Shown here one piece after another: positions 37,060 to 48,287 of a stretch of DNA of 64,000 nt (positions are counted from its first letter, which is position 1; every line of letters starts with the position of its first letter). Both the position numbers and the translations under genes were made by a program. The stretch lies in assembly GCF_018446385.1 (NCBI RefSeq), contig NC_055988.1:163630209-163694208 (forward strand), in the 5' to 3' direction. Source of the DNA: Zingiber officinale. Taxonomy: Eukaryota; Streptophyta; Magnoliopsida; Zingiberales; Zingiberaceae. Under the pieces are notes generated by a model. That model was not told the DNA's origin, ran no database searches, and worked only from the letters and a program-made list of their open reading frames with translations.

Positions 37060-37086
37060 TAGTAGTAGTAGTAGTAGTAGTAGTAT
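37060..37086. repeat. (TAG)n microsatellite
   Basis: An uninterrupted run of AGT/TAG trinucleotides, preceded by ATT repeats. Confidence 0.85.
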
Positions 37087-37429
37087 TATAGGTAGGCCTT
37101 CTTCCTAGTTTACCTATTAGATAAATTTGAAGTAGATTTTATACACATTTAGTAGTTGGCTTTCAGAGTTTTTGTCTCTATTGAAATTCCCTTAGTTATC
37201 AATCTATGAGACCCTTGATGGAGGAAGATTTGAGGTGGCGGTTGTGGGGGTGAAATCGGATTCAAAGTTTGAGCCAAAGGGCTAGCAAGATCCATTGAGC
37301 TCATTGGCCTAAAACTACACTACTACGAGACCAAAACTCTGAGATCACCGACCAATCAATTTATTAGTTGTTTTTTTTTTCCTTTAGGGTTTAGAAAAAT
37401 GAGTAAACAAGCATCCATGTCAGCTTTAA

Positions 37430-37840
37430 ATGCACCAAACGGATGACAAGCAATATGCCGGTAGTCGACGAGCCTCCCCACCAAACACTGCCGTCCTTGG
37501 GCGACATCTCCATTTCCATCTTGCCTGGCGAGGCCTAGGCCAGCAAAATATATATAAGAGAACAAACAAACAAACAGAAGCTGATGGAGAGATCACGTCG
37601 GATCAGCCCGTGCAGAGGGAGGGAATGAATAATGGTGCGTGAGCGAGCAGAGCTGATGGCGATGTGCCTGCAGTGACCAGCAATGCATTTGCTGGTGTCT
37701 CTGTCGTGTCGATGAGAATCCAGCTGATGCACGGTGGAGTGATGGAGCAGGGCGGTGGTCCAGTGGACAAGCCTAATGAATATGATGCAACAGGCTTGAC
37801 TTCGAGGAGGGGTTTGCCTTAAGGTGCGGTGCATCTAAAA
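37430..37840. other. GC-richer island with TATA-like word, no gene recognised
   Basis: A compositionally distinct stretch between AT-rich flanks. AAAATATATATAAGAG (about 37545-37560) could be a TATA box, followed by a CAAA-rich leader-like segment and a GC-rich tail. Overlapping short frames on both strands (37430-37642, 37535-37834) match no family I know. It could be the first exon of a non-coding transcript or a small unrecognised gene. Confidence 0.3.
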
Positions 37841-38260
37841 CAGGCTGCCGATTCCTCATTTTATGAAAATCAAACTAAACTAATCGAAATTGATTGAAGA
37901 TCAAACTGATATAAAATCTATTAATCAATTGATGTCGTGGTATCTGGATAAACCAAGTGGGTCGGGAATGAGTCATCCATTTTTACGTGGAATAAAAAAA
38001 TTACACGAACTCTTATCTGGCGTTTGATTGAACCGTTTAGGATGAACGGTATCTTTATGATCCGCCGAATTAGTTAAAAAAAAATAAATTAAAAACTGTC
38101 TTTTCGACTGAAGTCCAACCAACAGCCGCCTTAGATTTCCATTCGATTCCATGGAGTAGAGTGGAGCGATCTAAATTGGTCCCTGCGAAATTGTTGTATA
38201 TATCTTATCTCCTGTGGCAAGGACCAGCCGTCGATGGCAGTCAAATATCACAAGGACAAA

Positions 38261-38284
38261 GAAAGAAAGAAAGAAAGAAAGAAA
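38261..38284. repeat. (GAAA)n microsatellite
   Basis: Six perfect GAAA units upstream of the RTFL/DVL gene; complementary to the (TTTC)n tract at 38426-38452. Confidence 0.9.
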
Positions 38285-38370
38285 GGTGCTCCCTGCTGGT
38301 GGGTCTCTCCCTGCCTCCTCTTCATCTGACTTCATCTTCATCTCCATCTCCATCATCATCTCCATCTGAT

Positions 38371-38381
38371 TATATTATAAA
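38371..38381 (+). promoter_or_regulatory. Probable TATA box of the RTFL/DVL gene
   Basis: TATATTATAAA lies about 90 bp before the ATG at 38469, at the right distance for a short leader. The transcript would start around 38400-38410 and include the (TTTC)n tract. Confidence 0.5.
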
Positions 38382-38425
38382 TGACCCTGCACAATTCCTA
38401 CTCCTCTGTCAATCCAATTCCTCTA

Positions 38426-38452
38426 TTTCTTTCTTTCTTTCTTTCTTTCTTT
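38426..38452. repeat. (TTTC)n microsatellite in the presumed leader
   Basis: About six TTTC units directly before the RTFL/DVL coding region, ending 16 bp upstream of the ATG. Pyrimidine tracts are common in plant 5' leaders. Confidence 0.9.
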
Positions 38453-38468
38453 GTGCGAGCAGAGATAT

Positions 38469-38657
38469 ATGGAGGTGTACATGGGGGAGAAGTGGACGAA
38501 GAAGGGGAGCAGCGACGGAGCCAGCCGGAGGAGAACCAGCGGCGCCGCTGCCGGGTCGTTCCCGAGGCGGTGCGCGAGGCTGGTGAAGGAACAGAGGGCG
38601 CGGTTCTATATCATGCGCCGCTGCGTCACCATGCTCGTTTGCTGGAGAGACGTTTGA
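38469..38657 (+). CDS. RTFL: ROTUNDIFOLIA-FOUR-LIKE / DEVIL small peptide
   Basis: A 62-residue protein. Residues 33-59 are the RTFL/DVL domain: RRCARLVKEQRARFYIMRRC followed by VTMLVCW, matching the family core including both Cys positions and the final CW. The N-terminal half (MEVYMGEKWTKKG, then a Ser/Arg/Ala-rich stretch) is variable, as usual. These plant peptides restrict polar cell proliferation and shape leaves, fruits and other lateral organs when overexpressed; they associate with the plasma membrane. The first in-frame ATG is at 38469 (frames opening earlier use non-ATG codons); a second Met at 38481 could also serve. Single exon, GC-rich codons, plausible TATA box upstream. Which member of the family it is cannot be told from this sequence. 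Confidence 0.92.
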   Translation: MEVYMGEKWTKKGSSDGASRRRTSGAAAGSFPRRCARLVKEQRARFYIMRRCVTMLVCWRDV

Positions 38658-41299
38658 TTCATTGATGCAGCGTTAGGCGGCTGCTTCGTCTTTGGTTTGC
38701 TAGGAGACGGTCGCCGGCGGCGCCGCCGTCGTCCGAGGAGGAGGAAGAGTTAGATTTAGGAGGACAAACGGTCAAAAAAAAACTCTTCTTTTTTTTTTTT
38801 TTTGGTTTTTGATCTGGAGAGTTGTTGTGCTTGTAAGTAACCCTGTAAAAGAAAGATTTACAAAGTTTGCAAATTTCGATTTGGACGCGAAAAGAAGCTT
38901 GATTGTTTAATTTGTTATTTTTTTTTCACCCTTGTGTTCTTAGTGGCGGGTTGTATCCTAAGCTGTTGGTCATGATCGCTAACGCCATCACCGCGGATTG
39001 TCTTCCTCTTTCTCTTATGTTTTTTTTTGTTCTCTGGATGCGAATCCGTTGTAATTCCTTCTCAACGACGTCAAGCCCCCGGGCTAAAGCCCGAGTAACC
39101 TAAGATGTGGTGGCTCCGCCATCAGTGATTTGACAAAGAAATTTTCATTAATTATTATTACACTTTTCACAAGTGAAGTTTAAAATTAGAAGAACATTAT
39201 CAACCCACTAGCCAATAAAATCAAGTCAGAGTTAAATTTCATGATATTTAAATTTATTTGATAAGATAATCGAGTCAAACTAAGTTGAATTTAAAATGGA
39301 CTGAGTCGTCAAAATAATTGTTCAAGTTTGACTTAATTTTTTTTATAAGCTTGAGTTTGGTTGAAATTTAGTTGGAGTTTGGTTCGTTTAGATATTATCT
39401 AGCTCTCAATTGAAACTTATTTAATTGTTTGATACTTTCACATTTTAAACTTTTTTTGCTTGATTATTGAACTTAATAATATAAACTTGTTAGTTCATTT
39501 TAAAAATTTCTTTATTTATTTAGATTGATAAGAGTTTTATTGATAAATATGATTCATAAATTTTATTTATGAATATTGCTCATGAACATTGTTCACGAAT
39601 AGTTCACAATCTCTGTTCATGACCATTAATAAGATGAACATATATGTTGATCCTACTCGTGAATATTGACGAGTCAATCATCGGTGAGTTGGCTTTGATG
39701 ACAACTTGATCACCAATCACTAAATAATGACGAGGATGATGATATTGTTATATGAGCCTGGGCGAAAGCAGACAATAAGAAGAGGGTTAGAATGATGGTC
39801 AGGGATTCCCCGACACGGCCACTCCGATGCTCAAGTTAGAGAACGAAGAAGAAGATAATATTAGAGTTTAAATGTGCATATGTGCACCTATCTTTGAATG
39901 CCAAAAAGGACTACCTTTTATAGGGAGATGATAAACTTTTTCCTTCTCTTCCAATCTTTATGTTATCATTATTTAATTCCTTAAATAGTACGATACTTAT
40001 TCATGTAGTTATCTTTTTCCTAAAATAATTCGAGAATTGTATGATGATTATCCTATTTCTAAAATAATATGAGATTTGTATGATAGTTATTCTTTTCTTA
40101 AAATAATCTGAGTTTATGCAAGTATCAAGAGAAGCTCTTAAAAAGGTGGAGTGTCGAGGAGCCGGGGCACCCAAAAAGTTGGAGCGTCCAAGAAGTCGGG
40201 GATGTCTGAGAAGTTGAGGGTGCCTAAGAAGTCGGATGCGCCCTAAGAAGTCAGGGTGCCTGGGGAGTTGGGGGAGTCTGAGAAGTCGGGAGTCGACTCA
40301 GTTTTCCCTTTGCTAGAACCACCATCACAGTAGGGTCTCTAACCTCCCTTATCAATGTGGCGTCCTCTAATTACCTTCTGGATCACAAATCTCCCTTTCA
40401 AGTCTAGTCAAATGAGGCGAGAGACAGACTGACTGAACTATTGTAATCAGAATAATTCTAGCTACCTTGACTGCTCAAGCCACGTGACAAATCCCTTGCG
40501 TATTCTGAAGAAATTACACATTAAATGTTAGCATGTTTCGATCATTGTATCTTTAAAGACATCCATTCTTTTTAAACATGTTGCATGCGTTATCCACCTC
40601 GATTCATAAGCCCATAATTCATCAATGTATCTCTAAGGTTGAATCACATTAATTTAGCGTGACCTGGTAAAGAAAACTAAGTGTCTTTTATCATGTAATT
40701 ATTACTTAGATTTGATTTATTATATATGTTTGATCCTACAGTTGGAAATATGTCCTGCTTATGTAACAACAGAGATCCAACGGTTCCTGTTAAGCGAGTC
40801 AGACTATATTAGGTTAGATAAGAATGTCCTTGCACACAATCGATGATTCTGCATTCGCCATCCTTCATCTTTTTTGTCTTTGAGCTTTACTTCCTATTCA
40901 ATAAGTTGTTTAGTTCATCCCTACAATTCTTCTTTTCACCAGTCCTTGATAGTCTAGAAGTGTACTCCATGGAAGGGGAATCTTCTTCTCTTCTCTACTA
41001 TAAATCCACCACGTCAAGCTTTACTGATGCGTCCTTGGATTGATTAAGGACTACCTACGGGATTCCGATCAATCATTTGTCAGGGCTTCTGAATGGTAAC
41101 AACTAACTAGATCATCCTCCTACGATCTTTGTGACCTTCTTTCAAAATTATATGGTGAGCAGGTTGTGTTTCCCTATCCTAGTTTTCTTTATCGAAGTAT
41201 CACACTACTTTCGTACTGAGGAGCTTAAATAATATAGTCCTTAAGGTCTAAGCTTGCTTAATAATAGAATTAAAAAAAAAAGACTATTTGAAAAGCTAG
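38658..41299. other. Intergenic region, repeats but no gene recognised
   Basis: 38658-38900 is the likely 3' UTR of the RTFL gene. 39150-39690 is AT-rich with repeated AAGTTTGACTT / GAGTTTGGTT words, probably a degraded element. 39700-40330 has LTR-like composition and a tandem array (next entry). 40740-41260 includes a short stretch resembling a retroelement gag tail (GGCTTCTGAATGGTAACAAC region), too short to assign. Confidence 0.4.
40150..40300. repeat. Degenerate ~22 bp tandem array
   Basis: Around six units of the type 'GTGCCTAAGAAGTCGGG' with substitutions. It resembles the minisatellite-like arrays found in plant LTRs. Confidence 0.6.
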
Positions 41300-41759
41300 T
41301 TAATGATGACCTTCCATGGATTCACCTATATAAGCCGTGACTAAGGTTGCAAAAATAAGAGCTTGAATACCACTTGTAAATAATTTAAGAAACATGATAG
41401 GTATAGGAACTACTGAAGGGACTAAAGAAACAAGAACAACAACTACTAATTCATTAGCTAATATATTTCCAAAAAGTTGAAAACTAAAAGATAAAGGTTT
41501 TGTGAAATCTTCTAGTATGTTAATTGGTAAAAGGATTGCGGTTTGTTGAATGTATTTCCCAAAATAACTCAATCCTTTTTTTGCTAAGACCCGCATAAAA
41601 ATATGTGTTGAATGTGAGTAAAGCTAAAGTAATAGTGGTATTTATATCATTTGTGGGTGTAGCTAATTCTCCATGAGATAACTATATAATTTTCTAAGGT
41701 AAAAGAGCATCTGACCAGTTAGAAATAAAAATAAAGAGGAACATAGTTCCAATAAAGGG
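41300..41759 (-). pseudogene. atpI: Plastid atpI fragment (ATP synthase CF0 subunit a) in the nucleus
   Basis: The C-terminal part reads [20 protein letters not shown] to [12 protein letters not shown] and stop at 41300-41302, closely matching chloroplast atpI. Upstream sequence to 41759 continues the gene (the PFIGTMFLFIFVSNWSG region) with decay. Several residues differ from the conserved sequence (Arg to Gln, Asp to Asn type changes), typical of C-to-T decay. The rest is missing and the fragment abuts a solo LTR. A nuclear plastid insertion, not a working gene. Confidence 0.88.
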
Positions 41760-44187
41760 TGTTAGAGTGTATACTAAAAGCCTAGTTTTTGTAAACATTT
41801 ATTTTTGAAATAAAGGAATCACATTGGTCAATATCTATATTTATTTGTTCAATTAATTTATATTGTAGATAACATGGTGTGTGGTGTCACACACAGAAGA
41901 TCATGTTATCAGTTATTTATAAATTATAAACAGTTACTCGCGACTAAGATGGAAATGAACAAACCATTGGAATAGTCATAATGTAATTAAGTATTAGTGT
42001 ATCTTGACTAATAAATTACACTAGTACACTCTAAGTGTATTGAGTAGGACCATTTTAGGTAAGTTATTTTTGTACTGACTTTATAAAAGAACTAGACCTT
42101 GTTATTATGGAAGTGTGTGCTCTTAATCCTAATATAATAACAAGCACATATATTTAGTATTTATTTCTTTAACTTATCAAAGGGTGATATTTAGCTCGAT
42201 AAATCAATAGGCCTGATAAGTTGGGAAATTATACTACTTATAGTGTGTGTTGTTGATTATAGAAGGAATCTGTGTCCTAGTTATCTAGGTTGAGAATGTC
42301 CCCAAGAGGAGCTCATAAGGATTGTCATGTTAAACCCTGCAGGTGGACTTAGTCTGACATGATGATGAAGTTGAGTGGTACTACTCTCGGAGATAGATAT
42401 TAATTTAGTGAGTTGTCAGTAACTTACTTAATTAGTGGACATTAGTTATCTTAAACACAGGGAGACTAACACACTCATAATAAGAAGGAGCCCATAATGT
42501 AATTTGAGATTGGTGCGGTAGTGCGATAATAACTCTCTAGTGGAATGAGTTATTATCAATGAACTTGAGTTGTGTGTTCGGGGCGAACACGGGATACTCA
42601 AGCTCATCGGAAGACCAAAACCAATTTCTTCTCTAGGTCTCTATCGTAGCCTCATTAAAGCCTCAAGTTCATCCAAAGAAAGGTCCATCTTGGTGTCCAA
42701 GAAGGGGGTCCGCCCAATGCTTAGTGACCAAGCAAGGGTCGACCACATCCACTTCTATAGGGGCCGACCCTATTGCTTGGTGACCAAGCATGTAGGGGCT
42801 AGCCAAGATTAATTCAAATAGGAGGGGCGTTTTGAATTTTTAAAATCTTCTCTTTGTAGAAAACTAGAAGTTTTAAAAGAGAAATTTTAAATTTAAAAAC
42901 TTTCCTTTTTTTGAATTAGGCCACATGTTTTAAAAGAGAATTTAAAAGTTTTAAAACTTTCCCTTTTTAACTATCTTCATTGTTGAAGGAAAAAAGGAAG
43001 AGAAGTTTTAAAATTTAAATTTTCTATCACCATGTTAAAAAAGGAAATTTTATAAGAGAAGTTTTAAATTTTAAAACATGGTTTTGATTTTTAAAACTTT
43101 CCTTTTTTAACTCCCACTTTAGGAAATTATGAGAGAGCTTGTAAAATTTTATAACGGCTTATACAATTTTATTAAAAATTTTATTTTTCCTTTTTCCCTT
43201 TATGAGGTGGCCGGCCACCTTGCTTGGTGCCCAAGCAAGGGGTCGGCCATAATTAAAATAAAAAAAATCATCACAAAATTAATGTTGGTGATTGATTCAA
43301 TCAAGAGGAAAGAAAAGGAAAAATAAAAAGGGAAAAGGAAAAACTAGAGGATGATTTTATTTTTTGTAAAAAGTTTTTCCTTATTTGCCTTGGGCAAGTA
43401 ATATAAAAGAAGGGGTGAGGAGGCCTCATGAGACACAACTCTTATTCTCTTGCTTGAAGACTCTCTTGGTGTGGCCGACCCTCTCACTTCTCTTTTCCCT
43501 TTTGCTCTCTTCTCCTTAGTGGTGGTGGTAGCCGGATTTTAGAAGAAGAGGAAGAAGCTTTTGGGTGGTGTTCATCTTGGAGGATCGTCGCTCACACGAC
43601 GTCCAAGGCGAGGCGAGGAATACGACAGAAGATCTCGAGGTCATTAGCTTACAAAGAGAAGGTATAACTAGTAATTTTCTTCCGCATCATACTAGTTATT
43701 TTCTTTGTAAGAATTCTAAATACAAGAGGCAATTAGATCTAGTTTTTCGAATTAGTTTTTCGAGTTTGTGTTTTCTTCTTTTTCGAATTTGTGATTCGAT
43801 TGTTCTTTTTGGTTAACCTAGAGTTATTTAAGGAAATTAAATATTAGCTTTCCTTAAAAGATTTTGTCTAGGCGGTGATGGTTGGTCCCATATCCAAGAA
43901 GGTCATGTGCTTCGCCATGCAGTCCTGGAAGCCAATTTTGGAAATTAATATTTAATGGAATTAATAACATAGGTGGATTTGAATCAATAGTGTTAAGTTC
44001 CGCTTGTGATTCAAATATAAACCATTAAGAACAGATAAGTTAAATTTGGAATCAATGATGTTAAGTTCTGTCTGCGATTCCTAATTTAACTTCTAAAGAA
44101 CACAATAGGTTATTTAAGGAAAGGTTCGACACTTGTACAAAATTTTTGTACAGTGGAACTGGTACGTTTTCCTAGGACTAACCAACA
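41760..44187 (+). mobile_element. Large solo LTR inside the plastid insertion
   Basis: Starts TGTTAGAGTG and ends CTAACCAACA, with a perfect 5 bp duplication AAGGG on both sides (41755-41759 and 44188-44192). At 2428 bp with no gag/pol sequence it is best read as a solo LTR. It contains a stretch of repeated TTTTAAAATTTAAA-like words (about 42830-43130), a CCAAGCAAGGGGTCGGCC palindromic area, and a TATA-like TAATATAAAAG near 43399 in plus orientation. Open frames inside have no recognisable domain. The exact family was not determined. Confidence 0.8.
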
Positions 44188-44760
44188 AAGGGATCTATAT
44201 GTGAATTACAAATCCTTCGGTCTATTACAAAAGGAACATAGTTCCAAAATTGATGGGTTAGTGTAAGCTTATCCATGCAGTTATGCATTCTTCAAATAGG
44301 AATTTATTTTCTAAAATATCCTGACTTTTGTGCTTTGGTGAGTCGTCCGAGATCCTTTCGATGACCTATATTGTGTTGAAGGAATATTCATATTATTCGA
44401 TCGATTGCGTAAGGCCTAGTAGAATTTTGTAAAGATTCCACATAATGAATAGGTGTGGAAGCAATAATTGTAAACCACGATTGAATCTATGGAAGCATTG
44501 GTTTATACATTCCTTTTAGTCTCTATTTTAGGGATAATTTTTTTCGCTATCTTTTTTTGAGAACCGCTTAAGGTTCCAACTGAAAAAGTAAAATCATTTT
44601 TCATTATTTCAGTTGAAGTAATGAGTCTCCCATATAGGGTAGGGAGACTCATTACTTCAACTATTCCTCATGTTCTTCGAATAGATCTCTTAGTTATTGA
44701 GAGGGTTGCCCAAAAGTAGTATATAAGGAATACCCAATAAAGCTTACAAGTAAACCAGAG
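44188..44760. pseudogene. psbT: Plastid fragments with psbT and psbN remnants
   Basis: 44489-44593 (+) reads MEALVYTFLLVSILGIIFFA and continues as psbT, including its native upstream spacer (GTGTGGAAGCAATAATTG). 44661-44756 (-) is the C-terminal part of psbN (...TFGQPSQ..LRD..EEH). Between them is the native palindromic terminator stem (GAGTCTCCC...GGGAGACTC). The order psbT-psbN on opposite strands is as in chloroplasts. 44200-44450 also looks plastid-derived but I could not assign its locus. All copies are decayed. Confidence 0.8.
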
Positions 44761-44824
44761 GGGATTGTTATTTCAGGGTATTGCTATATTTCTTTAATAA
44801 TTCAGATACACTAAGACAAAAGTC

Positions 44825-45885
44825 TTATCCATTTGTAGATAAAACTTAAATAGTAGCTAGGTCTAGAGGGAAATTGTGAGCATAATGTTCATGCATTACT
44901 TCCATACCAAGGTTTGTTCGGTTGATGATATTAGCCTAAGTGTTAATAACACGACCCTGGCCATCAACTACGGATTGATTTAAATTAAAACCATTTAAGT
45001 TGAAAGTCATAGCACTTGTACCTAAAGTAGTGAACCAAATACCAATTATAGGTCAAGCAACCAAGAAGAAATGTAAAGAAGGAGAATTGTTGAAACTAAC
45101 ATATAGGAAGATCAATTGCCTAAAATAACCATGAGCAACTATGATATTATAAGTCTCTTCCTCTTGGCCGAATTTGTAACCTTCATTAGCAAATTTGCTT
45201 TCAGTGGTTTCCCTGATCAAACTAGAGGTTACCAAGGAACCTTGCATAGCACTAAATAGGGAGCCGTCGAATGCACCAGCTACACCTAACATGTGAAATG
45301 GGCTCATAAGAATGTTGTGTTCTACGTAGAATACAATCATGAAGTTGAAAGTACCAGATATTCCTATAGGCAAACATCAGAAAAACTTCCTTGACCAATA
45401 GCATAGATCAAGAAAATAACAGCAGTTGTTGCAACAAGAGCTGAATATGCAACAACAATCCAAGGACGCATACCCAAACGGAAACTTAGTTCCCACTCAT
45501 GACCCATGTAACAAGCTATACAAAGTAAAAAATGTAAAACAATTAACTCGTAAGGACCGTCATTGTATAACCACTCATCAACGGATGCTGCTTCCCAAAT
45601 TGGGTAAAAATACAAACCTATAGCTACAGAAGTAGGAATAATGGCACCAGAAATAATATTATTTCCATAAAGTAGAGAACCAGAAATCGGTTCATGAATA
45701 CCATCAATATCTACTGGAGGGGCAGCAATTAAGGCCATAATAAATATGAAAGTTGTGGTCAATAAGGTAAGGATCATCAAAACACCGAACCATCCAATGT
45801 AAAGATGATTTTCAGTGCTGGTTATCTAGTTGCAGAAGCGACCCCATAGGCTTGTGCTTTCGTGTCTCTCTAAAATTGTAGTTAT
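44825..45885 (-). pseudogene. psbA: Near full-length plastid psbA copy (photosystem II D1), decayed
   Basis: 1061 bp against 1062 expected for the chloroplast gene. Recognisable blocks include [50 protein letters not shown] and [13 protein letters not shown], in the right order from the mutated start (45883-45885, ATA in place of ATG) to the stop near 44825. It has a net 1 bp loss with a frameshift and many replacements that can be explained by C-to-T or G-to-A changes (for example Arg to His, Pro to Ser, Gly to Asp). A nuclear copy, not functional. Confidence 0.92.
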
Positions 45886-46130
45886 GGTAAGATCTTGATT
45901 TATTCAATTTATTAAGGACTCCCAAGCATATGTATTAACTATTCATAGTTATGAGTTAAAAATAGAAGGCTTGTTATCTAACAGTATAACATGGTTTATA
46001 TGTTAATGTCAACCAATATCAACCGAACAGACGTATATCCATCTTATATATCTATGACTAAATACAAAAAATATCTACAACTAAACAATTTGTAAATGAA
46101 GTGAATAAATTTTTTTTTATTTTTTTTATG

Positions 46131-46165
46131 GGTTGCCCGGGACTCAAACCTGGAACTAGTCGGAT
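46131..46165 (-). pseudogene. trnK-UUU: trnK-UUU 3' exon remnant (plastid-derived)
   Basis: GGGTTGCCCGGGACTCAAAC and following bases are the complement of the 3' exon of the chloroplast lysine tRNA. It follows psbA with the native spacing and orientation, and matK sequence comes next. The 5' exon is absent, so no tRNA can be made. Confidence 0.85.
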
Positions 46166-46456
46166 GGAGTAGATATTTTTCCTTTTGGTATAATATGTAA
46201 CAAATCCCTCCCCAAAACGTGCTTGCATTTTTCATTGCACAAGACTTTCCCTATGTATACATTAAATAAAAAAACATCCTGAGAAGAAAGTAAAGTACAA
46301 ATAAGAATTTTGTCTACTCAGTTGATTCAAGCAGTACAGACATGAGCATTTCAAAATGATAATTCTTTGAATATTTTTTTCTCTTGATCTATAGTATAAA
46401 TATAGATCATTTGTGCATCTTCTATGGATCTTATATTTATATTGTATTGTATTATG

Positions 46457-46815
46457 TCATGACTAATAAATAATTTATCAAGTCATTGATACGGATAATA
46501 TCCAAATACCAAATACGTTCTCTATATGATCCATATAAATAAAAAGAAATTATTTTAGGAAAGATCAAGAAAATAACTTGCTCTTCTTCTGTAAAGAATT
46601 CTTCTAATAATCTTGAACTTAATCTTCACAAAAAACTGCGTGCTGAACTTTTATGTTTACGAGCCAAAGTTCTGGCACATGAAAGTCAAAGTATATACTT
46701 CTTTTGCTACAAACTCTATTTTTTTTAGGATCCACTGTGATAGTAAGAAAGCTTTCTACATATCCGATCAAATCTATTAATAATATCATAATCTGCTAAA
46801 TCAGTCCAAATTGGT
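46457..46815 (-). pseudogene. matK: matK C-terminal fragment (plastid-derived)
   Basis: Complement of the 3' part of matK, including the TCATTGATACGGATAATATC block (the ..DIIRINDL end) and the CATGAAAGTCAAAGTATATA region. It continues the native order psbA - trnK 3' exon - trnK intron - matK, then breaks abruptly into 23S rRNA sequence. Confidence 0.85.
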
Positions 46816-46825
46816 TTAACCCTTC

Positions 46826-47039
46826 CACTCGACACTGTCAGATCACTAAGGTCGACTTTCGTCCCTGCTCAACGGGTCTTGCAATCAAGCTCCCTTCTAC
46901 CTTTGCACTCAAGGGCTTCGTCTAGCCTGAGGAAACCTTTGCATGCCTCTGTTACCTTTTGGGAGGCCTACGCCCCATAGAAACTATCTACTTGAGACCG
47001 TCCCTTGGCTCGTAGGTCCTGACACAAGGTTAGAATTCT
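46826..47039 (-). pseudogene. rrn23: Plastid 23S rRNA fragment
   Basis: About 214 bp matching the complement of large-subunit rRNA: GATCACTAAGGTCGACTTTC, CCTGACACAAGGTTAGAATT and TACGCCCCATAGAAACT are plastid-type signatures. In a plastome this lies far from matK, so the junction near 46820 is a rearrangement. Too short to be functional. Confidence 0.85.
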
Positions 47040-48287
47040 GCTTCTGAATTTGTTACTTTATTTCATGATAGAGACTCAGTGCACTAGGGATTCTTCCTCA
47101 AATATACTGTTAGGCATTTCATTTATTGAGCTGAGCCTGGGCAAAGCTGAGCTTGAGTTTCATTACGCTTCAGATCCTCTGACATACCCTAGGGATTAGA
47201 GGAACCTCTTTTTAACCCCAGATTCTAGATACTCGATAGGGAAGAGGAGAGTGAAGATTAACCTCAAATATACCATTAGGCAGAACTAGTTCCATTCATG
47301 TTTAGCCGACTCAAGATAAAGAGAAGCACAAACAGAAAAGATTCTCCTAGGAAAGATGCAAGATGAAAGAACAAAGTGTTCTCTAGTACTAGAGAGAGAA
47401 TAGGATTAGTAGAGAGAGAATAGATTTGCACATCAGAATCTGATGTGTTAAGCATCTCACCAGGACTGGACTTGAACGAGCTTGTTTAGATCTTGAATTC
47501 CAGGATCTTACTACTTGAATGACTTTCCCTTTCCATTAAATTGATTCGTTCACAGTATAATTATCTTATAAATGGATTCATTCACATTATAATTATCTTA
47601 TCAAAGAATCTATTACCGGTTGAGGGCTCACTCTAGATCTGTACCAGTAGCTCCCGAAGAGTCTTTGAGTTAGGACTTAGCTTCTGCTCCTACCTCTCCA
47701 TCAAACACTGAAGGAGAACTGAAGCTACCCAAGGAAACTAATAAAAGAGCCTCCCTCGGATCAAACTCTTCGAACCAAATATTTCAACTTATGCGGAGCC
47801 AGCAACTACAAGATGTTGCCTCTAATAGCATGAAATACAAAATAAAACTCATAGTGATTTCCTGAGATGATCTTGATCTCTGCCTGATATCGGAAGCACG
47901 ATCACGGATGAAATCGAAAAGCCCTTCGAATTTCATGAGTCAAATCCCTTTCCACAGGACGTTCTCCTTTGCCTTTGATCACCTCAAATCCCTCTCGTTT
48001 TCTCTATGGATCTCCCTGGTTTGGACACTCATATATAAGATGATTGAGGAAGACTAAGGTGTAGGGACACCCCTTCATTGCATCAATGAGGGAGATGAAG
48101 GGGAAGAGGTGCCCCTTCGTCTCCTCAACGTCTAACATTTCCCACTCGTCTAAGTCAATCCATAATTGTCATATAGACCATGTCAGTCACATAACCTACA
48201 AGATGATCATGTCACAACAACCAGAGCAAAAATTAATTAATCACAAAGATCAAATAAGAACATCCATTCTATACATTAGGGAAAATG
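47040..48287. other. Unassigned DNA, perhaps further organelle-derived
   Basis: Moderate GC content with no host gene. 47060-47780 contains phrases suggesting mitochondrial spacer DNA, but I cannot name a locus. 47820-48287 resembles repeat DNA and ends at the CACTA insertion site. Confidence 0.3.

Noticed and set aside
37535-37834. Short frames as a protein gene
   Set aside because: No recognised domain and competing frames on both strands; kept only as an unassigned island.
38451-38468. Upstream extension of the RTFL/DVL peptide
   Set aside because: It would need a TTG start inside the TTTC microsatellite; the ATG at 38469 is the natural start.
39150-39690. Second copy of the 14.9 kb small inverted-repeat element
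   Set aside because: Shares only general AAGTTTGAGTT-like words; the AAGGGTG ends were not found.
41738-44242. 14 bp palindrome GGAACATAGTTCCA near both sides of the 2.4 kb LTR as a target duplication
   Set aside because: The true 5 bp duplication AAGGG lies at the LTR edges; the palindrome is natural atpI sequence on the left and probably chance or joining microhomology on the right.
45053-45780. psbA as a working photosystem gene
   Set aside because: Start codon changed, frame broken, many transition-type replacements, and surrounded by other decayed plastid fragments in nuclear repeats.
46131-46165. A functional tRNA gene
   Set aside because: Only the 3' exon of trnK is present; the 5' half including the anticodon arm is missing.
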